From positions 372,001 through 436,000 of the forward strand of contig NZ_FVZB01000006.1 in assembly GCF_900166655.1 (NCBI RefSeq): DNA of 64,000 nucleotides, read 5' to 3'. This DNA comes from Halobacillus hunanensis (lineage in GTDB: Bacteria; Bacillota; Bacilli; Bacillales; Halobacillaceae). The notes beneath the pieces were generated by a model, which saw only the letters and a program-made list of their open reading frames with translations, was not told the origin of the DNA and did no database searches. The translations under genes and the position numbers were made by a program. Of the stretch, positions 35,882 to 44,161 are shown piece by piece (the first letter of the stretch is position 1; every line of letters starts with the position of its first letter).

Positions 35882-36030
35882 AACGATACCCTCCCCTCTC
35901 ATAAAATGTGTGAACTAAAGAGGGTTTCTCTAAAATTCGTGACCACATTTTATTAGCGATTATTCCATACGTCAATAGAAAAAACTCTGGAAATAACAGG
36001 CTTGATGGGATAATCGAGGAACACTTAGAA

Positions 36031-36073
36031 TCCCACCTCAGGTCATCCAGATTTTGGATGACCTGAGGTGGGA
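36031..36073. repeat. Complete copy of the dispersed palindrome
   Basis: Perfect 19-base arms (36031-36049 and 36055-36073) around a five-base centre, with the core CCACCTCAGGTCATCCA. It lies 15 bases past the D-serine dehydratase stop. Outer bases differ from the 708 copy by compensated changes (TCCC/GGGA versus TACC/GGTA), which keeps the stem perfect. Confidence 0.85.
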
Positions 36074-36087
36074 CTATTTGGATATCC

Positions 36088-37443
36088 TCAATTATTTTCT
36101 TTCAACAGAGATTTGCCTTTTTGATAAAATCTTTTTCTGTCTGCCTCAGGGACGAGAGATCCTCCCGTAGACCAGCAGATATGAGTAGCTTGAGACACTT
36201 TGTCCTGAAGATTGTGCTCTTTAATATAGGTTAAGTTTTTTAGCAACAATGGCCCGAGAAGTCCTGCCGCGGCAGAGGGCTCAACGTTTATACCTTCATT
36301 GTCTGCCAGTAAGGCCAATAATTTATACAGTTCGTCATCTTCAAGAGTGTACAAGCCGCTAACAAGGTAACTACTTATTTCCGTAGCAAAACGGGAAGGA
36401 CGTCCAACTGCTAAACCATCTGCTTCCGTTCGGTTATCCAAGCCAAAATCCTGAACACTGACTTGTTCATTTTTGCCGGTCATCAATCCAAGTAAAACGG
36501 ATGGGGAATGGGTAGGCTCCACGAAGAAGCAGTGAACTGCATCCCCGAATACATGCTTTAATCCAAATGTAATTCCACCAGGTGAACCGCCGACACCACA
36601 TGGCAAATAAACAAACAATGGATGGTCTTCATCAACGGTCACCCCTTTTTCAGCGAGTTGTTGATTTAGCCTTAATGCTGCGACACTATATCCTAAGAAC
36701 AGGGCTTTTGAATCTTCATCATCAACGAAATAACCTTTAGGATCCTCGATCGTTCGATCACGCCCATTCGTGATTGCTTCACTAAAGTCTCCTTCGTATT
36801 CAAAAACCTGTGCTCCTTTTTCACGCAAAAGATCCTTCTTCCATTGTTTCGCATCTGCAGACATGTGCACGTGGACGGTGAATCCAAGTTTCGCACTGAT
36901 CGTCCCAATGCTCAAGGCTAGGTTACCTGTTGAACCCACTCCGATCGTGTACTGGCTAAAGAATTGCTTCATTTCGGGTTCGAGAAACGCCTCGTAGTTA
37001 TCATCTTTTGAAATGAAGCTGTTCTCTAAGGCAAGCTCTTCTGCGTAACTCAGCACCTCGAAAACCCCTCCCCGAGCCTTAATGGAGCCTGAGATCGGCA
37101 GCTCATGGTCACATTTTAAGTATAATTTCCCTTCAAAGTTTTTCTCATACACTTCTTCCATTGTTTTTCCCGTGCTGTCGATATTGCGAATAGGGGATTC
37201 GATGATACCTTTAGTAGAATCTGTTTCAGGAAAGGCTTTCCTAAGAAAGGGAGCAAAGCGTTTCCAAAGCTGCTCCGCTTCGTAGATATCAGCCTTGGTG
37301 ATTGAAAATGGAGGAATCTGATCCATCTTTTTATAGCTTGTATTACTCCATATCACCGGTTCTAATTCCATAATGCTTTCTAATAAAGGTAATTCGTCTT
37401 TCCATTCTTTTAGCGACTTTCCTAGTACTGTACTTTGATCCAA
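36088..37443 (-). CDS. dsdA: D-serine ammonia-lyase (D-serine dehydratase)
   Basis: 451 residues, the usual length. It is a fold-type II PLP enzyme: the Schiff-base lysine is in GSIKARGG, GVGSTGNLALSIG binds the substrate carboxylate, and PCGVGGSPGG is the PLP-phosphate loop. The conserved HVHMSADAKQWKKD and DNRTEADGLAVGRPS are diagnostic of DsdA. It converts D-serine to pyruvate and ammonia in the cytosol, both detoxifying and catabolic. It stands alone here, without dsdC or dsdX; the nearby GntP-family permease belongs to a separate operon. It is bracketed by two copies of the palindromic repeat. Confidence 0.93.
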   Translation of the reverse strand: MDQSTVLGKSLKEWKDELPLLESIMELEPVIWSNTSYKKMDQIPPFSITKADIYEAEQLWKRFAPFLRKAFPETDSTKGIIESPIRNIDSTGKTMEEVYEKNFEGKLYLKCDHELPISGSIKARGGVFEVLSYAEELALENSFISKDDNYEAFLEPEMKQFFSQYTIGVGSTGNLALSIGTISAKLGFTVHVHMSADAKQWKKDLLREKGAQVFEYEGDFSEAITNGRDRTIEDPKGYFVDDEDSKALFLGYSVAALRLNQQLAEKGVTVDEDHPLFVYLPCGVGGSPGGITFGLKHVFGDAVHCFFVEPTHSPSVLLGLMTGKNEQVSVQDFGLDNRTEADGLAVGRPSRFATEISSYLVSGLYTLEDDELYKLLALLADNEGINVEPSAAAGLLGPLLLKNLTYIKEHNLQDKVSQATHICWSTGGSLVPEADRKRFYQKGKSLLKENN

Positions 37444-37535
37444 TCACAACGCCTCCTAATTAAACCTCTATTCTACTACTATTTTTCCCTCACGAAACCG
37501 ATTTAACACATTTGCATGGTACAAGTGCCAAATAG

Positions 37536-37562
37536 TTCCACCTTAGGTCATCCAGAAAATGG
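37536..37562. repeat. Degenerate left half of the dispersed palindrome
   Basis: CCACCTTAGGTCATCCAGA matches the left arm of the 36031 copy with one change (CTC to CTT); the right arm is lost. It lies between the dsdA start and the gntP terminator. Confidence 0.65.
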
Positions 37563-37572
37563 TACAACCCAG

Positions 37573-37603
37573 AAAAAAGCCTGAACACGGTGTGTGTCCA
37601 GGC
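37573..37603 (-). terminator. Intrinsic terminator of the galactonate operon
   Basis: GCCTGAACAC (37579-37588) pairs with GTGTCCAGGC (one G-T pair). On the minus strand the stem is followed by six T. It lies about 15 bases after the gntP stop. Confidence 0.88.
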
Positions 37604-37618
37604 CTTTATCAGCTTTGC

Positions 37619-38977
37619 TTAGATAAACATGCTAATGATCAATGACACTCCAAAACCAACAAAGGCAATGATCGTCTCCATAACCGTCCAGGATTTCAAC
37701 GTATCTTTCTCAGACATCCCGAAGAAGCGGTTCACCATCCAGAAGCCTGAGTCGTTCACGTGAGAAGCAATTGTTGCTCCAGAGGCAATCGTAATAACTA
37801 GAAGGGCAAGCATCGGACCGCCAATTCCAAGCGAATCGATCACTGGAGTGATTAAACTCGCTGCTGTAACCATCGCCACAGTTGCTGAACCTTGCGCAAT
37901 CCGCACAGCAGAGGCAACTAGGAAGGCAAATACAATAATCGGCATGTTCAAGTTATTCATCGAATTTGCCAAAACATCACCAATTCCCGTTTCAACGAGC
38001 ACTTGCCCGAATACGCCACCTGCCCCGGTAATTAAAATAATAATACCTGCAGGCTCCAATGATTTCGTTGCTATTTCTTGAATTTCCTCTTTAGAATATC
38101 CACGGCGCGTTCCTAGCAGATAGAAAGTCAGTAAAGCAGTGATTGTCAATGCAACACCAGGGTTACCAATGAACGTAAGCACGGTCAGTAATGTACTATC
38201 CTCTGCCAGCATTACTCCTCCAAAAGTGTTTAATAGAATAAGAATTAAAGGTAATAGAATTAGAACAGCAATCATACTGAAACTAGGAAGCTCTTTATCG
38301 TATTCCTTTCCCTTCGCTTCTTCTACCATATTCTCAAGCATTACTTTCGGTACTTCTACATGGATCTTTTTAGAAATATAAGTTCCGAAGATAGGTCCGG
38401 CAATAATCGCAGCCGGAATACCAGCAATCAGGCCAAACAGAATAACCCAGCCAATATTCGCTCCTAATAAAGAAGCTACCGCGATTGGTCCAGGAGTAGG
38501 CGGCACGAAGCTGTGTGTAACCGCTAAACCAGCGAGCAAAGGAATACCATAATACAGCAATGATTTACCAGTTTTTTGGGCTAAACTGTATAAGATCGGT
38601 ACTAAAATTACAAATGCTACATCTAGAAACACAGGAATAGAAATAATAAAACCAGTTAATACAAGTGCCCAGTTCACACGTTTTTCTCCGAATTTGTTCA
38701 TCAGCGTCAACGCTAATCGTTCAGCACCGCCAGAAACTTTCAATATTTCACCAAACATGGCACCGATACCGATGATGACCGCAATCTCACCCACGGTTCC
38801 CCCCATACCTGCTGCTACAGCTTCAAATATTTCAGTGGGGCTCATCCCAGCTAAAAGACCAATAATATAACTAACAACAATTAAAGCAATAAATGCCTGT
38901 AACTTCACGCGGATAACTAGGAATAATAACAATGCGACACCAAAAGCTGCCAGTAAAATCAACCCAGTTGTAGACAT
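37619..38977 (-). CDS. GntP-family gluconate/galactonate:H+ symporter
   Basis: 452 residues with about 12 membrane segments and the family hallmarks: GMGGTVGEIAVIIGIGAMFG, HSFVPPTPGPIAVA near residue 155, and GSATVAMVTAASL, ending in ASHVNDSGFWMVNRFFG. GntP carriers import aldonates such as gluconate, galactonate and idonate. As last gene of an operon with DgoD, KDG kinase and aldolase, D-galactonate is the most likely substrate. A terminator follows. Confidence 0.9.
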   Translation of the reverse strand: MSTTGLILLAAFGVALLLFLVIRVKLQAFIALIVVSYIIGLLAGMSPTEIFEAVAAGMGGTVGEIAVIIGIGAMFGEILKVSGGAERLALTLMNKFGEKRVNWALVLTGFIISIPVFLDVAFVILVPILYSLAQKTGKSLLYYGIPLLAGLAVTHSFVPPTPGPIAVASLLGANIGWVILFGLIAGIPAAIIAGPIFGTYISKKIHVEVPKVMLENMVEEAKGKEYDKELPSFSMIAVLILLPLILILLNTFGGVMLAEDSTLLTVLTFIGNPGVALTITALLTFYLLGTRRGYSKEEIQEIATKSLEPAGIIILITGAGGVFGQVLVETGIGDVLANSMNNLNMPIIVFAFLVASAVRIAQGSATVAMVTAASLITPVIDSLGIGGPMLALLVITIASGATIASHVNDSGFWMVNRFFGMSEKDTLKSWTVMETIIAFVGFGVSLIISMFI

Positions 38978-39058
38978 ATGATTTCTCCTCCTCCGTTGGT
39001 TTGTAACCTTATTTTTTCTCTATAGGAATCCGGTTATTGAAATCCGGATTCCTCCCAT

Positions 39059-40213
39059 TTACCACTCTGCAAAAGTACCGTCTTTATGACGCCAAATTGG
39101 ATTCTTCCATTGATGTCCCTCTTCGGATGCTTCTTTCACACGTTCCTCGTTGATTTCGATGCCAAGACCGGCTCCCTTTGGCATTTTCACTGCTCCGTCC
39201 TGATATTCAAATACCGTCGGATCAACTAGGTAATCCAGCAGATCGCTTCCTTTATTGTAATGAATACCGAGACTCTGCTCCTGGATAATGCAGTTCGGTG
39301 TGCAAGCATCAACTTGAAGTGAAGCCGCCAAATTAATCGGGCCAAGCGGCGCGTGTGGAGCAACAGCCACATCAAACGTCTCAGCCATGGCTGCAATTTT
39401 CTTCGATTCAAGAATTCCTCCGGCGTGGGACAAGTCCGGCTGGATAATATCTACGACCCCATCCATCAGCATTTGTTTAAATCCCCAGCGCGTATAATTT
39501 CGCTCACCCGTTGCGATTGGAGTGGTTGTATGACTGGCAATTTCTTTAAAAGCCTCGAGGTTTTCAACGAGTACCGGCTCTTCAATAAACATAGGGCGGT
39601 ACGGTTCAAGTTCCTTCACTAAAATCTTAGCCATTGCCTTGTGAACACGGCCATGAAAATCGATCCCAATTCCAAAGTCATTCCCAACGGCCTCTCGAAT
39701 TGCAGCAACTCTGTTCACAGCTGCATCAACCTTCGAGTAACTATCTATATAGTTCATTTCTTCGGTTCCATTCATCTTGATCGCCGTAAATCCAGCTTCA
39801 GCTTTTTCTTTCGCTGCAGCACCTACATCTTGCGGGCGATCTCCACCGATCCAGGAGTAAACTTGAATCTCATTCCTGACAGCCCCTCCTAGCATTTCAT
39901 GGACAGGCATATTGTAAAATTTCCCTTTTATATCCCACAGTGCTTGCTCAATACCTGAAATCGCACTCATCAGAATCGGGCCGCCACGGTAAAAGCCACC
40001 ACGATATAGTACCTGGAAATGGTCTTCTATGGTACGCGGGTCCTGGCCCACTAAGTACTCCATCAACTCTTCTACACAAGCTGCTACTGTATGGGCACGG
40101 CCCTCAACTACGGGTTCTCCCCAGCCGCTAATTCCTTCATCTGTCTCGATTTTCAAAAACAACCAGCGCGGCGGCACTTGGTAGAGTTTAAAATCAGTAA
40201 TTTTCATGACCAT
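39059..40213 (-). CDS. dgoD: D-galactonate dehydratase (enolase superfamily)
   Basis: 384 residues. It follows E. coli DgoD closely along its length: [49 protein letters not shown] with metal-binding Asp, [24 protein letters not shown], the catalytic histidine in [18 protein letters not shown], and a final [14 protein letters not shown]. It removes water from D-galactonate to give 2-keto-3-deoxy-D-galactonate. The ATG at 40213 overlaps the aldolase stop by one base and has AAAGGA six bases upstream, so the two are coupled. Confidence 0.95.
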   Translation of the reverse strand: MVMKITDFKLYQVPPRWLFLKIETDEGISGWGEPVVEGRAHTVAACVEELMEYLVGQDPRTIEDHFQVLYRGGFYRGGPILMSAISGIEQALWDIKGKFYNMPVHEMLGGAVRNEIQVYSWIGGDRPQDVGAAAKEKAEAGFTAIKMNGTEEMNYIDSYSKVDAAVNRVAAIREAVGNDFGIGIDFHGRVHKAMAKILVKELEPYRPMFIEEPVLVENLEAFKEIASHTTTPIATGERNYTRWGFKQMLMDGVVDIIQPDLSHAGGILESKKIAAMAETFDVAVAPHAPLGPINLAASLQVDACTPNCIIQEQSLGIHYNKGSDLLDYLVDPTVFEYQDGAVKMPKGAGLGIEINEERVKEASEEGHQWKNPIWRHKDGTFAEW

Positions 40214-40848
40214 TACACATCCTTTATTGCTTTTACGAATTGTTGAGCCTTAGCTGTAATCTCCTTCAGGGTCTCCTCATTAAGTGGCTGCTTGAGGTTT
40301 ACGAGAGCACTTCCAAGTCCTGCTGCTACAGCCCCCTTTTCAAAATACTCACGGACGTTTGACAGATCAACACCGCCTGTTGGCATCAATGGAATATGAG
40401 AGAGTGGTCCATGAACATCTTTTATATAGCCAGGTCCCATCGTTCCAGCCGGAAATACTTTAATCAGGTCAGCTCCATGTTCATACGCTGTCAAAATTTC
40501 GGTCGGCGTCATAGCCCCAGGGATACTCACAACCCCATAACGTTTTGTCATCTGAATGGTGTCAAGATTTACAGTTGGGGAGAAAATAAATCGAGCCCCT
40601 GCCATGATTGCGGCTCTTGCTGTCTCAGGGTCCAGCACAGTACCAGCACCTACGATGACTGCATCACCTAATTCATCTTTCACATGCCTAATCAACTCGC
40701 CAACCTGAGGTGTATCCGCTGTAATTTCTAAAATGTGAATGCCACCCTCGTTAAGAGCTTTTGCAATGGGCAGAACCTCTTCGCCTTTAGCCCCGCGTAT
40801 CACAGCTACCAGCTTGTGTTCCATCATCCGCTGTAATGTTTCAGCCAT
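40213..40848 (-). CDS. kdgA: 2-keto-3-deoxy-6-phosphogluconate/galactonate aldolase
   Basis: 211 residues from the ATG at 40848, nine bases after AAGGAGG; a TTG at 40857 directly abuts the site. It is a class I aldolase of the KDPG family: ITADTPQ near residue 40, [20 protein letters not shown], and the Schiff-base lysine in [18 protein letters not shown] is the phosphate-binding loop. It cleaves the phosphorylated keto-deoxy acid to pyruvate and glyceraldehyde-3-phosphate. In this operon the substrate is most likely KDPGal, giving the DgoA role. Confidence 0.92.
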   Translation of the reverse strand: MAETLQRMMEHKLVAVIRGAKGEEVLPIAKALNEGGIHILEITADTPQVGELIRHVKDELGDAVIVGAGTVLDPETARAAIMAGARFIFSPTVNLDTIQMTKRYGVVSIPGAMTPTEILTAYEHGADLIKVFPAGTMGPGYIKDVHGPLSHIPLMPTGGVDLSNVREYFEKGAVAAGLGSALVNLKQPLNEETLKEITAKAQQFVKAIKDV

Positions 40849-40862
40849 ATTGGCCAACCTCC

Positions 40863-41816
40863 TTACCTTTCTACATCATCTTTATCCGTTTGGTTGATAA
40901 ATCCTATTAGTCTATCTCTCTCAGGTAACCCTTCGACATCTCCATCAGCCATCGTAACCATAGCACCGACAGCATTACCGCGTCTGACTGCTTCCCTGAC
41001 ATCGATTCCATCAATCAGTCCAGACAAGCAGCCAGCCGCAAAGCCATCCCCCGCTCCAACTGGATCAACAACTTGCTCCACAGGGAAGCCTTCTACAAAG
41101 CCTTTTCCATCGTTGGAATAGACATAGGCCCCTGCCTTACCGAGCTTGAGAATTACGGTAGCTGGTCCAAGATCGTAAAATGACTTAGCTAAGGTCTCTG
41201 GTGTTGACTTTCCGAAAATAAATTCGGCCTCATCTATTCCTGGCAGCACAATGTCTGCCTGCGCCGACAATTCACGCAAAACCGACCTTGCTCGGTCCTC
41301 GCTCCAGAGTTTACGTCTTAAATTTGGGTCAAAAACAACCTTTACGTTATTTCTTTTTGCATAGTCAATGGCTGCTAAAACGGTTTCATAACAGTGTTCA
41401 CTTAGGGCTGGAGTAATGCCCGTTACATGGAGGAACTGAGCCCCTGAAATATAAGATTCATCCAGATCAGATGCCGACATCCGGCTCGCTGCTGAATCAC
41501 GCCGATAATATTTCAATCTAAATTCACTGGGCGTTAATTTTTCCTTGAAATACAACCCTGTCGCGGCTGTTTCGTCAAACGTTACTTGACTGACGTCGAC
41601 ACCTTCTCCTCGAATAAACGACTGAATTCTTTCTCCGAACTCATCATTTCCAAGTCGGCTGATCCAGCCAGCCTGATGACCAAGCCTTGCTAGTCCGATG
41701 GCAACATTTGATTCAGCGCCGGCTATCTTTGAAGAAAAATCACCAGCATAACGCATCAATCCTGAAGTTTTAGCGGTGAATAATACCATCGTTTCCCCAA
41801 GCGTAATAACGTCCAT
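40863..41816 (-). CDS. kdgK: 2-keto-3-deoxy-gluconate/galactonate kinase (PfkB family)
   Basis: 317 residues of the ribokinase/PfkB fold. LGETMVLFTAK opens it, AGAESNVAIGLARLG is the sugar-binding N signature, and DPVGAGDGFAAGCLSG is the C-terminal PfkB signature with the catalytic Asp. It phosphorylates the keto-deoxy acid at C6 with ATP, feeding the aldolase encoded 14 bases downstream. It belongs to the operon iclR-kdgK-kdgA-dgoD-gntP, although the regulator may also have its own transcript. Confidence 0.9.
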   Translation of the reverse strand: MDVITLGETMVLFTAKTSGLMRYAGDFSSKIAGAESNVAIGLARLGHQAGWISRLGNDEFGERIQSFIRGEGVDVSQVTFDETAATGLYFKEKLTPSEFRLKYYRRDSAASRMSASDLDESYISGAQFLHVTGITPALSEHCYETVLAAIDYAKRNNVKVVFDPNLRRKLWSEDRARSVLRELSAQADIVLPGIDEAEFIFGKSTPETLAKSFYDLGPATVILKLGKAGAYVYSNDGKGFVEGFPVEQVVDPVGAGDGFAAGCLSGLIDGIDVREAVRRGNAVGAMVTMADGDVEGLPERDRLIGFINQTDKDDVER

Positions 41817-41830
41817 TTAATCCCTTCTTC

Positions 41831-42574
41831 CTAATAACCCGTCTGCTCAGAAATTGCCCCGGCTGTCGCTAACAACTTTTCTGCAATTTCTGATTGACGT
41901 GAATATACTCGATTTTTAGGGCCTGCAACACTAATAGCTGCCACCATCTCTCCCGCCGCATTGAATACGGGAGCTGCCAAACAATACAGTCCGCCTTCAT
42001 TTTCTTCGTCATCAATGGCATAGCCCTGTTTGCGAAATTCTGATAGCTGTTTTTCCAACTCCGCCCGATCAGTAATCGTATTTTTCGTGATTGCAGGCAT
42101 ATCAATTTCTGAAAGGATGTTAGTCGTAACTTGATACGGCAGAAAAGCAAGAATGGCCTTACCGAGCCCCGTACAATACATCGGTTTCCTCATTCCTATT
42201 TGAGCACTCGTTCTGACAGATCGATAATTATCGACCTTGGCTACATAAACAAGCTCCTTCTCCAACATAACCGCCATAAAAACAGTCTCTTCCACGTTTT
42301 CCATTAATTCATGAAGATAAGGCTGTGCTTCAGCATTTACATCCAGCGTTTCAAGCGCCCTCGTGCCGATTTGAATTAATTTCGGACCAAGCTTGTACGT
42401 TTTTCGTTCTGTCACAGTCAAAAAACGCCTTGATTCCATCGTCTGAAGCAAGTTAAATGTACTGCTTTGAGGCAAAGACAGCCTGTCAGCGATTTCCTTA
42501 AGAGTTAACCCTGCTGGGAAATCCTTCAATAAATCAAGAATATGAATAACCCGATCAGCTGATTTAACCGTCAT
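41831..42574 (-). CDS. IclR-family transcriptional regulator of the galactonate operon
   Basis: 247 residues from the ATG at 42574, preceded by GGAAGGTG; a longer frame to 42706 has no ribosome site. N-terminal winged helix with LTLKEIADRLSLPQSSTFNLL as recognition region (residues ~27-47 of the family fold) and a C-terminal effector domain (MRKPMYCTGLGKAILAF, DDEENEGGLYCLAAPVF). By family analogy it represses the downstream kdgK-kdgA-dgoD-gntP genes until a pathway intermediate binds. It is first in the operon, so it is probably autoregulated. Confidence 0.9.
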   Translation of the reverse strand: MTVKSADRVIHILDLLKDFPAGLTLKEIADRLSLPQSSTFNLLQTMESRRFLTVTERKTYKLGPKLIQIGTRALETLDVNAEAQPYLHELMENVEETVFMAVMLEKELVYVAKVDNYRSVRTSAQIGMRKPMYCTGLGKAILAFLPYQVTTNILSEIDMPAITKNTITDRAELEKQLSEFRKQGYAIDDEENEGGLYCLAAPVFNAAGEMVAAISVAGPKNRVYSRQSEIAEKLLATAGAISEQTGY

Positions 42575-42591
42575 TTCTCTACACCTTCCAT

Positions 42592-42627
42592 AATTCATAT
42601 ATGTGAATTTAATTTCTATATGTGAAT
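42592..42627 (-). promoter_or_regulatory. Candidate IclR operator: palindrome plus direct repeat
   Basis: AATTCATAT/ATGTGAATT (42592-42609) is palindromic with one mismatch. The 11-base TATATGTGAAT recurs at 42598-42608 and 42617-42627, a 19-base period. These lie 18 to 53 bases upstream of the regulator start, where an autoregulatory site would be expected. Confidence 0.45.
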
Positions 42628-42646
42628 CTTTGTTTATATTAGCACA

Positions 42647-42661
42647 ATAAAACGCTTTCAT
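42647..42661 (-). promoter_or_regulatory. cre-like CcpA site upstream of the galactonate operon
   Basis: On the minus strand the site reads ATGAAAGCGTTTTAT, close to the cre consensus WTGNAARCGNWWWCAW with the last two informative bases changed. It lies about 75 bases before the iclR start. Carbon-catabolite repression of galactonate use is the expected effect. Confidence 0.55.
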
Positions 42662-42956
42662 CAATCCTGGGTTTATTTTTTTTATATGTCTTTGTTGATT
42701 TAGCAATCTGTATCTATCCTGAGTATTTTAGTTATTCCTATCATTACCTACGTTGCCCTCAGTTTAGGGTGGACTTTTTTCCTAATCACGTTATAATTTA
42801 ACGTAAAGATTCGTAATATAGTAAAGCATGAATAGGGGACAAATTGTGCTTTACCAGCCTCATAAAACTCTCCTTGTAGATAACAGAAACTTTTCTAGCC
42901 CTAACTCTAATCCGCTAATAATCTTGTAGTTTTTCTAGTTTAAAGGTAGAATACAA
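42662..42956. other. Intergenic region, no gene seen
   Basis: AT-rich DNA between the divergent galactonate regulator and the TAXI-TRAP genes. I see no open reading frame with a ribosome site, no RNA fold and no strong hairpin. It is bounded by the two cre-like sites and presumably carries the two divergent promoters. Confidence 0.6.
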
Positions 42957-42971
42957 ATAAAACGCTTTCTT
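42957..42971 (+). promoter_or_regulatory. cre-like CcpA site upstream of the TAXI-TRAP genes
   Basis: ATAAAACGCTTTCTT shares its first 13 bases, ATAAAACGCTTTC, with the site at 42647-42659. It lies about 100 bases before the TTG start of the solute receptor. The near identity suggests co-repression with the galactonate operon. Confidence 0.5.
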
Positions 42972-43067
42972 TTAACGAAAAAAGTGGTACTTTTGTTTTA
43001 AACATATTGGCTGATGAGCAGCTAATATGATTTAAATATGAAAAAAATAAATTAAGGGGGTATTCTT

Positions 43068-44081
43068 TTGAAGAAAAGAACTTTATTTTCATTAGTACTA
43101 GTCTTAGCTATCGGCATGATTTTAAGTGCCTGTGGCGAAAGTGGAAATGGCGGCGGCTCTGAAAGCGCTGATAGTGGCGATGGCGGGGAGGCCATGACAA
43201 ACCTGACCATGGGGACAGGCAGTGTAGGTGGCGTCTATTACCCATTAGGTGGAGAAATGGCGAACCTTTGGGCAGATAATATTGATGTGGAAGGTTTTGA
43301 CGTTAGTTCCGTAGAATCCGGTGCATCTGTAGAAAACATTGCCAAGATTCAATCAGGTGATTTCCAGCTTGGAATTGCCCAAAATACAACTATGATCAAT
43401 GCAACAGAAGGTAAGGGAGAATTTGAAGGTAAGAAGATGGATAATGTAGGAGTTATTGGTTCCCTTTATCCTGAAGCATTGCAAGTTGTTACACTAGATT
43501 CAACTGGAATCGAGTCCATTGAAGACTTAAAAGGCAAGCGTGTTGCCATCGGCCCTCCAGGCGGAGCAACTCGAGAAGCAGCTGAACTCGTTCTTTCCGC
43601 ATATGGAATTGAAGAAGGCGACTATACAGCTTATGAAGAAGGATTTGGCGATGCAAAAAGTAAACTGCAAAATGGTACAATTGATGCTTCCTTCGCGGTA
43701 GTCGGGGTTCCTTCCTCCACTACTGACGAGCTGGCTGCGGCAACTGGAGAAGTTAAATTCCTGAATATTGAAGGAGAAGCTCTTAAAACAGTAACAGAGA
43801 ACAGCCAATACGAGGCTTATACAGTGGAACCGGGAACTTATGAGTGGCAGGATGAACCTGTTCAAACTGTTACAGCTATGGCTTTACTATTAGCTTCTAA
43901 AGATCAGGTCAGTGAGGATTTAGCTTATAAGTTAACGAAGACACTTTATGAAAAAGCTGGTGACATGACGATCGCTCAGGCTAAATTAATTACTAAAGAC
44001 AGCGCGTTAACAGGTGCTAAAGATCTTCCGCTTCACCCAGGTGCTGAGAAGTACTTTAAAGAGGCAGGAATTATCGAATAA
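43068..44081 (+). CDS. TAXI-family TRAP transporter solute-binding lipoprotein
   Basis: 337 residues with a TTG start seven bases after AAGGGGG. A type II signal ends LSAC near residue 22, followed by a Gly/Ser/acidic linker. LTMGTGSVGGVYYPLGGEMANLW is the hallmark TAXI opening (G-S-V-G-G-x-Y-Y-P), followed by VESGASVENI and IGPPGGATREAAE. TAXI receptors deliver substrates such as glutamate-like or other small organic acids to a fused TRAP permease, encoded next. The ligand is not known. A strong hairpin lies between this gene and the permease. Confidence 0.92.
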   Translation: MKKRTLFSLVLVLAIGMILSACGESGNGGGSESADSGDGGEAMTNLTMGTGSVGGVYYPLGGEMANLWADNIDVEGFDVSSVESGASVENIAKIQSGDFQLGIAQNTTMINATEGKGEFEGKKMDNVGVIGSLYPEALQVVTLDSTGIESIEDLKGKRVAIGPPGGATREAAELVLSAYGIEEGDYTAYEEGFGDAKSKLQNGTIDASFAVVGVPSSTTDELAAATGEVKFLNIEGEALKTVTENSQYEAYTVEPGTYEWQDEPVQTVTAMALLLASKDQVSEDLAYKLTKTLYEKAGDMTIAQAKLITKDSALTGAKDLPLHPGAEKYFKEAGIIE

Positions 44082-44094
44082 TAGTAGTTGGCGT

Positions 44095-44120
44095 AAGAAC
44101 CGGACAGATGTCCGGTTCTT
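44095..44120 (+). terminator. Hairpin attenuator between receptor and permease
   Basis: AAGAACCGGACA and TGTCCGGTTCTT (44095-44106 and 44109-44120) form a perfect 12-bp stem with a two-base loop, 13 bases after the receptor stop. The following sequence is TCACC, not a T run, so partial termination or 3' protection of the abundant receptor message is more likely than full stop. Confidence 0.65.
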
Positions 44121-44161
44121 TCACCTCACTGCTATTTTTTACAGTGAATGGAGGTTGAACA

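Noticed and set aside
36031-37562. dsdA as the cargo of a transposon bounded by inverted repeats
   Set aside because: The flanking palindromes have no transposase, the same element occurs behind unrelated genes, and no target-site duplication was seen.
36088-38977. GntP permease as a D-serine transporter (DsdX) partner of dsdA
   Set aside because: A strong terminator and a repeat separate them, and the permease directly follows dgoD in the galactonate operon.
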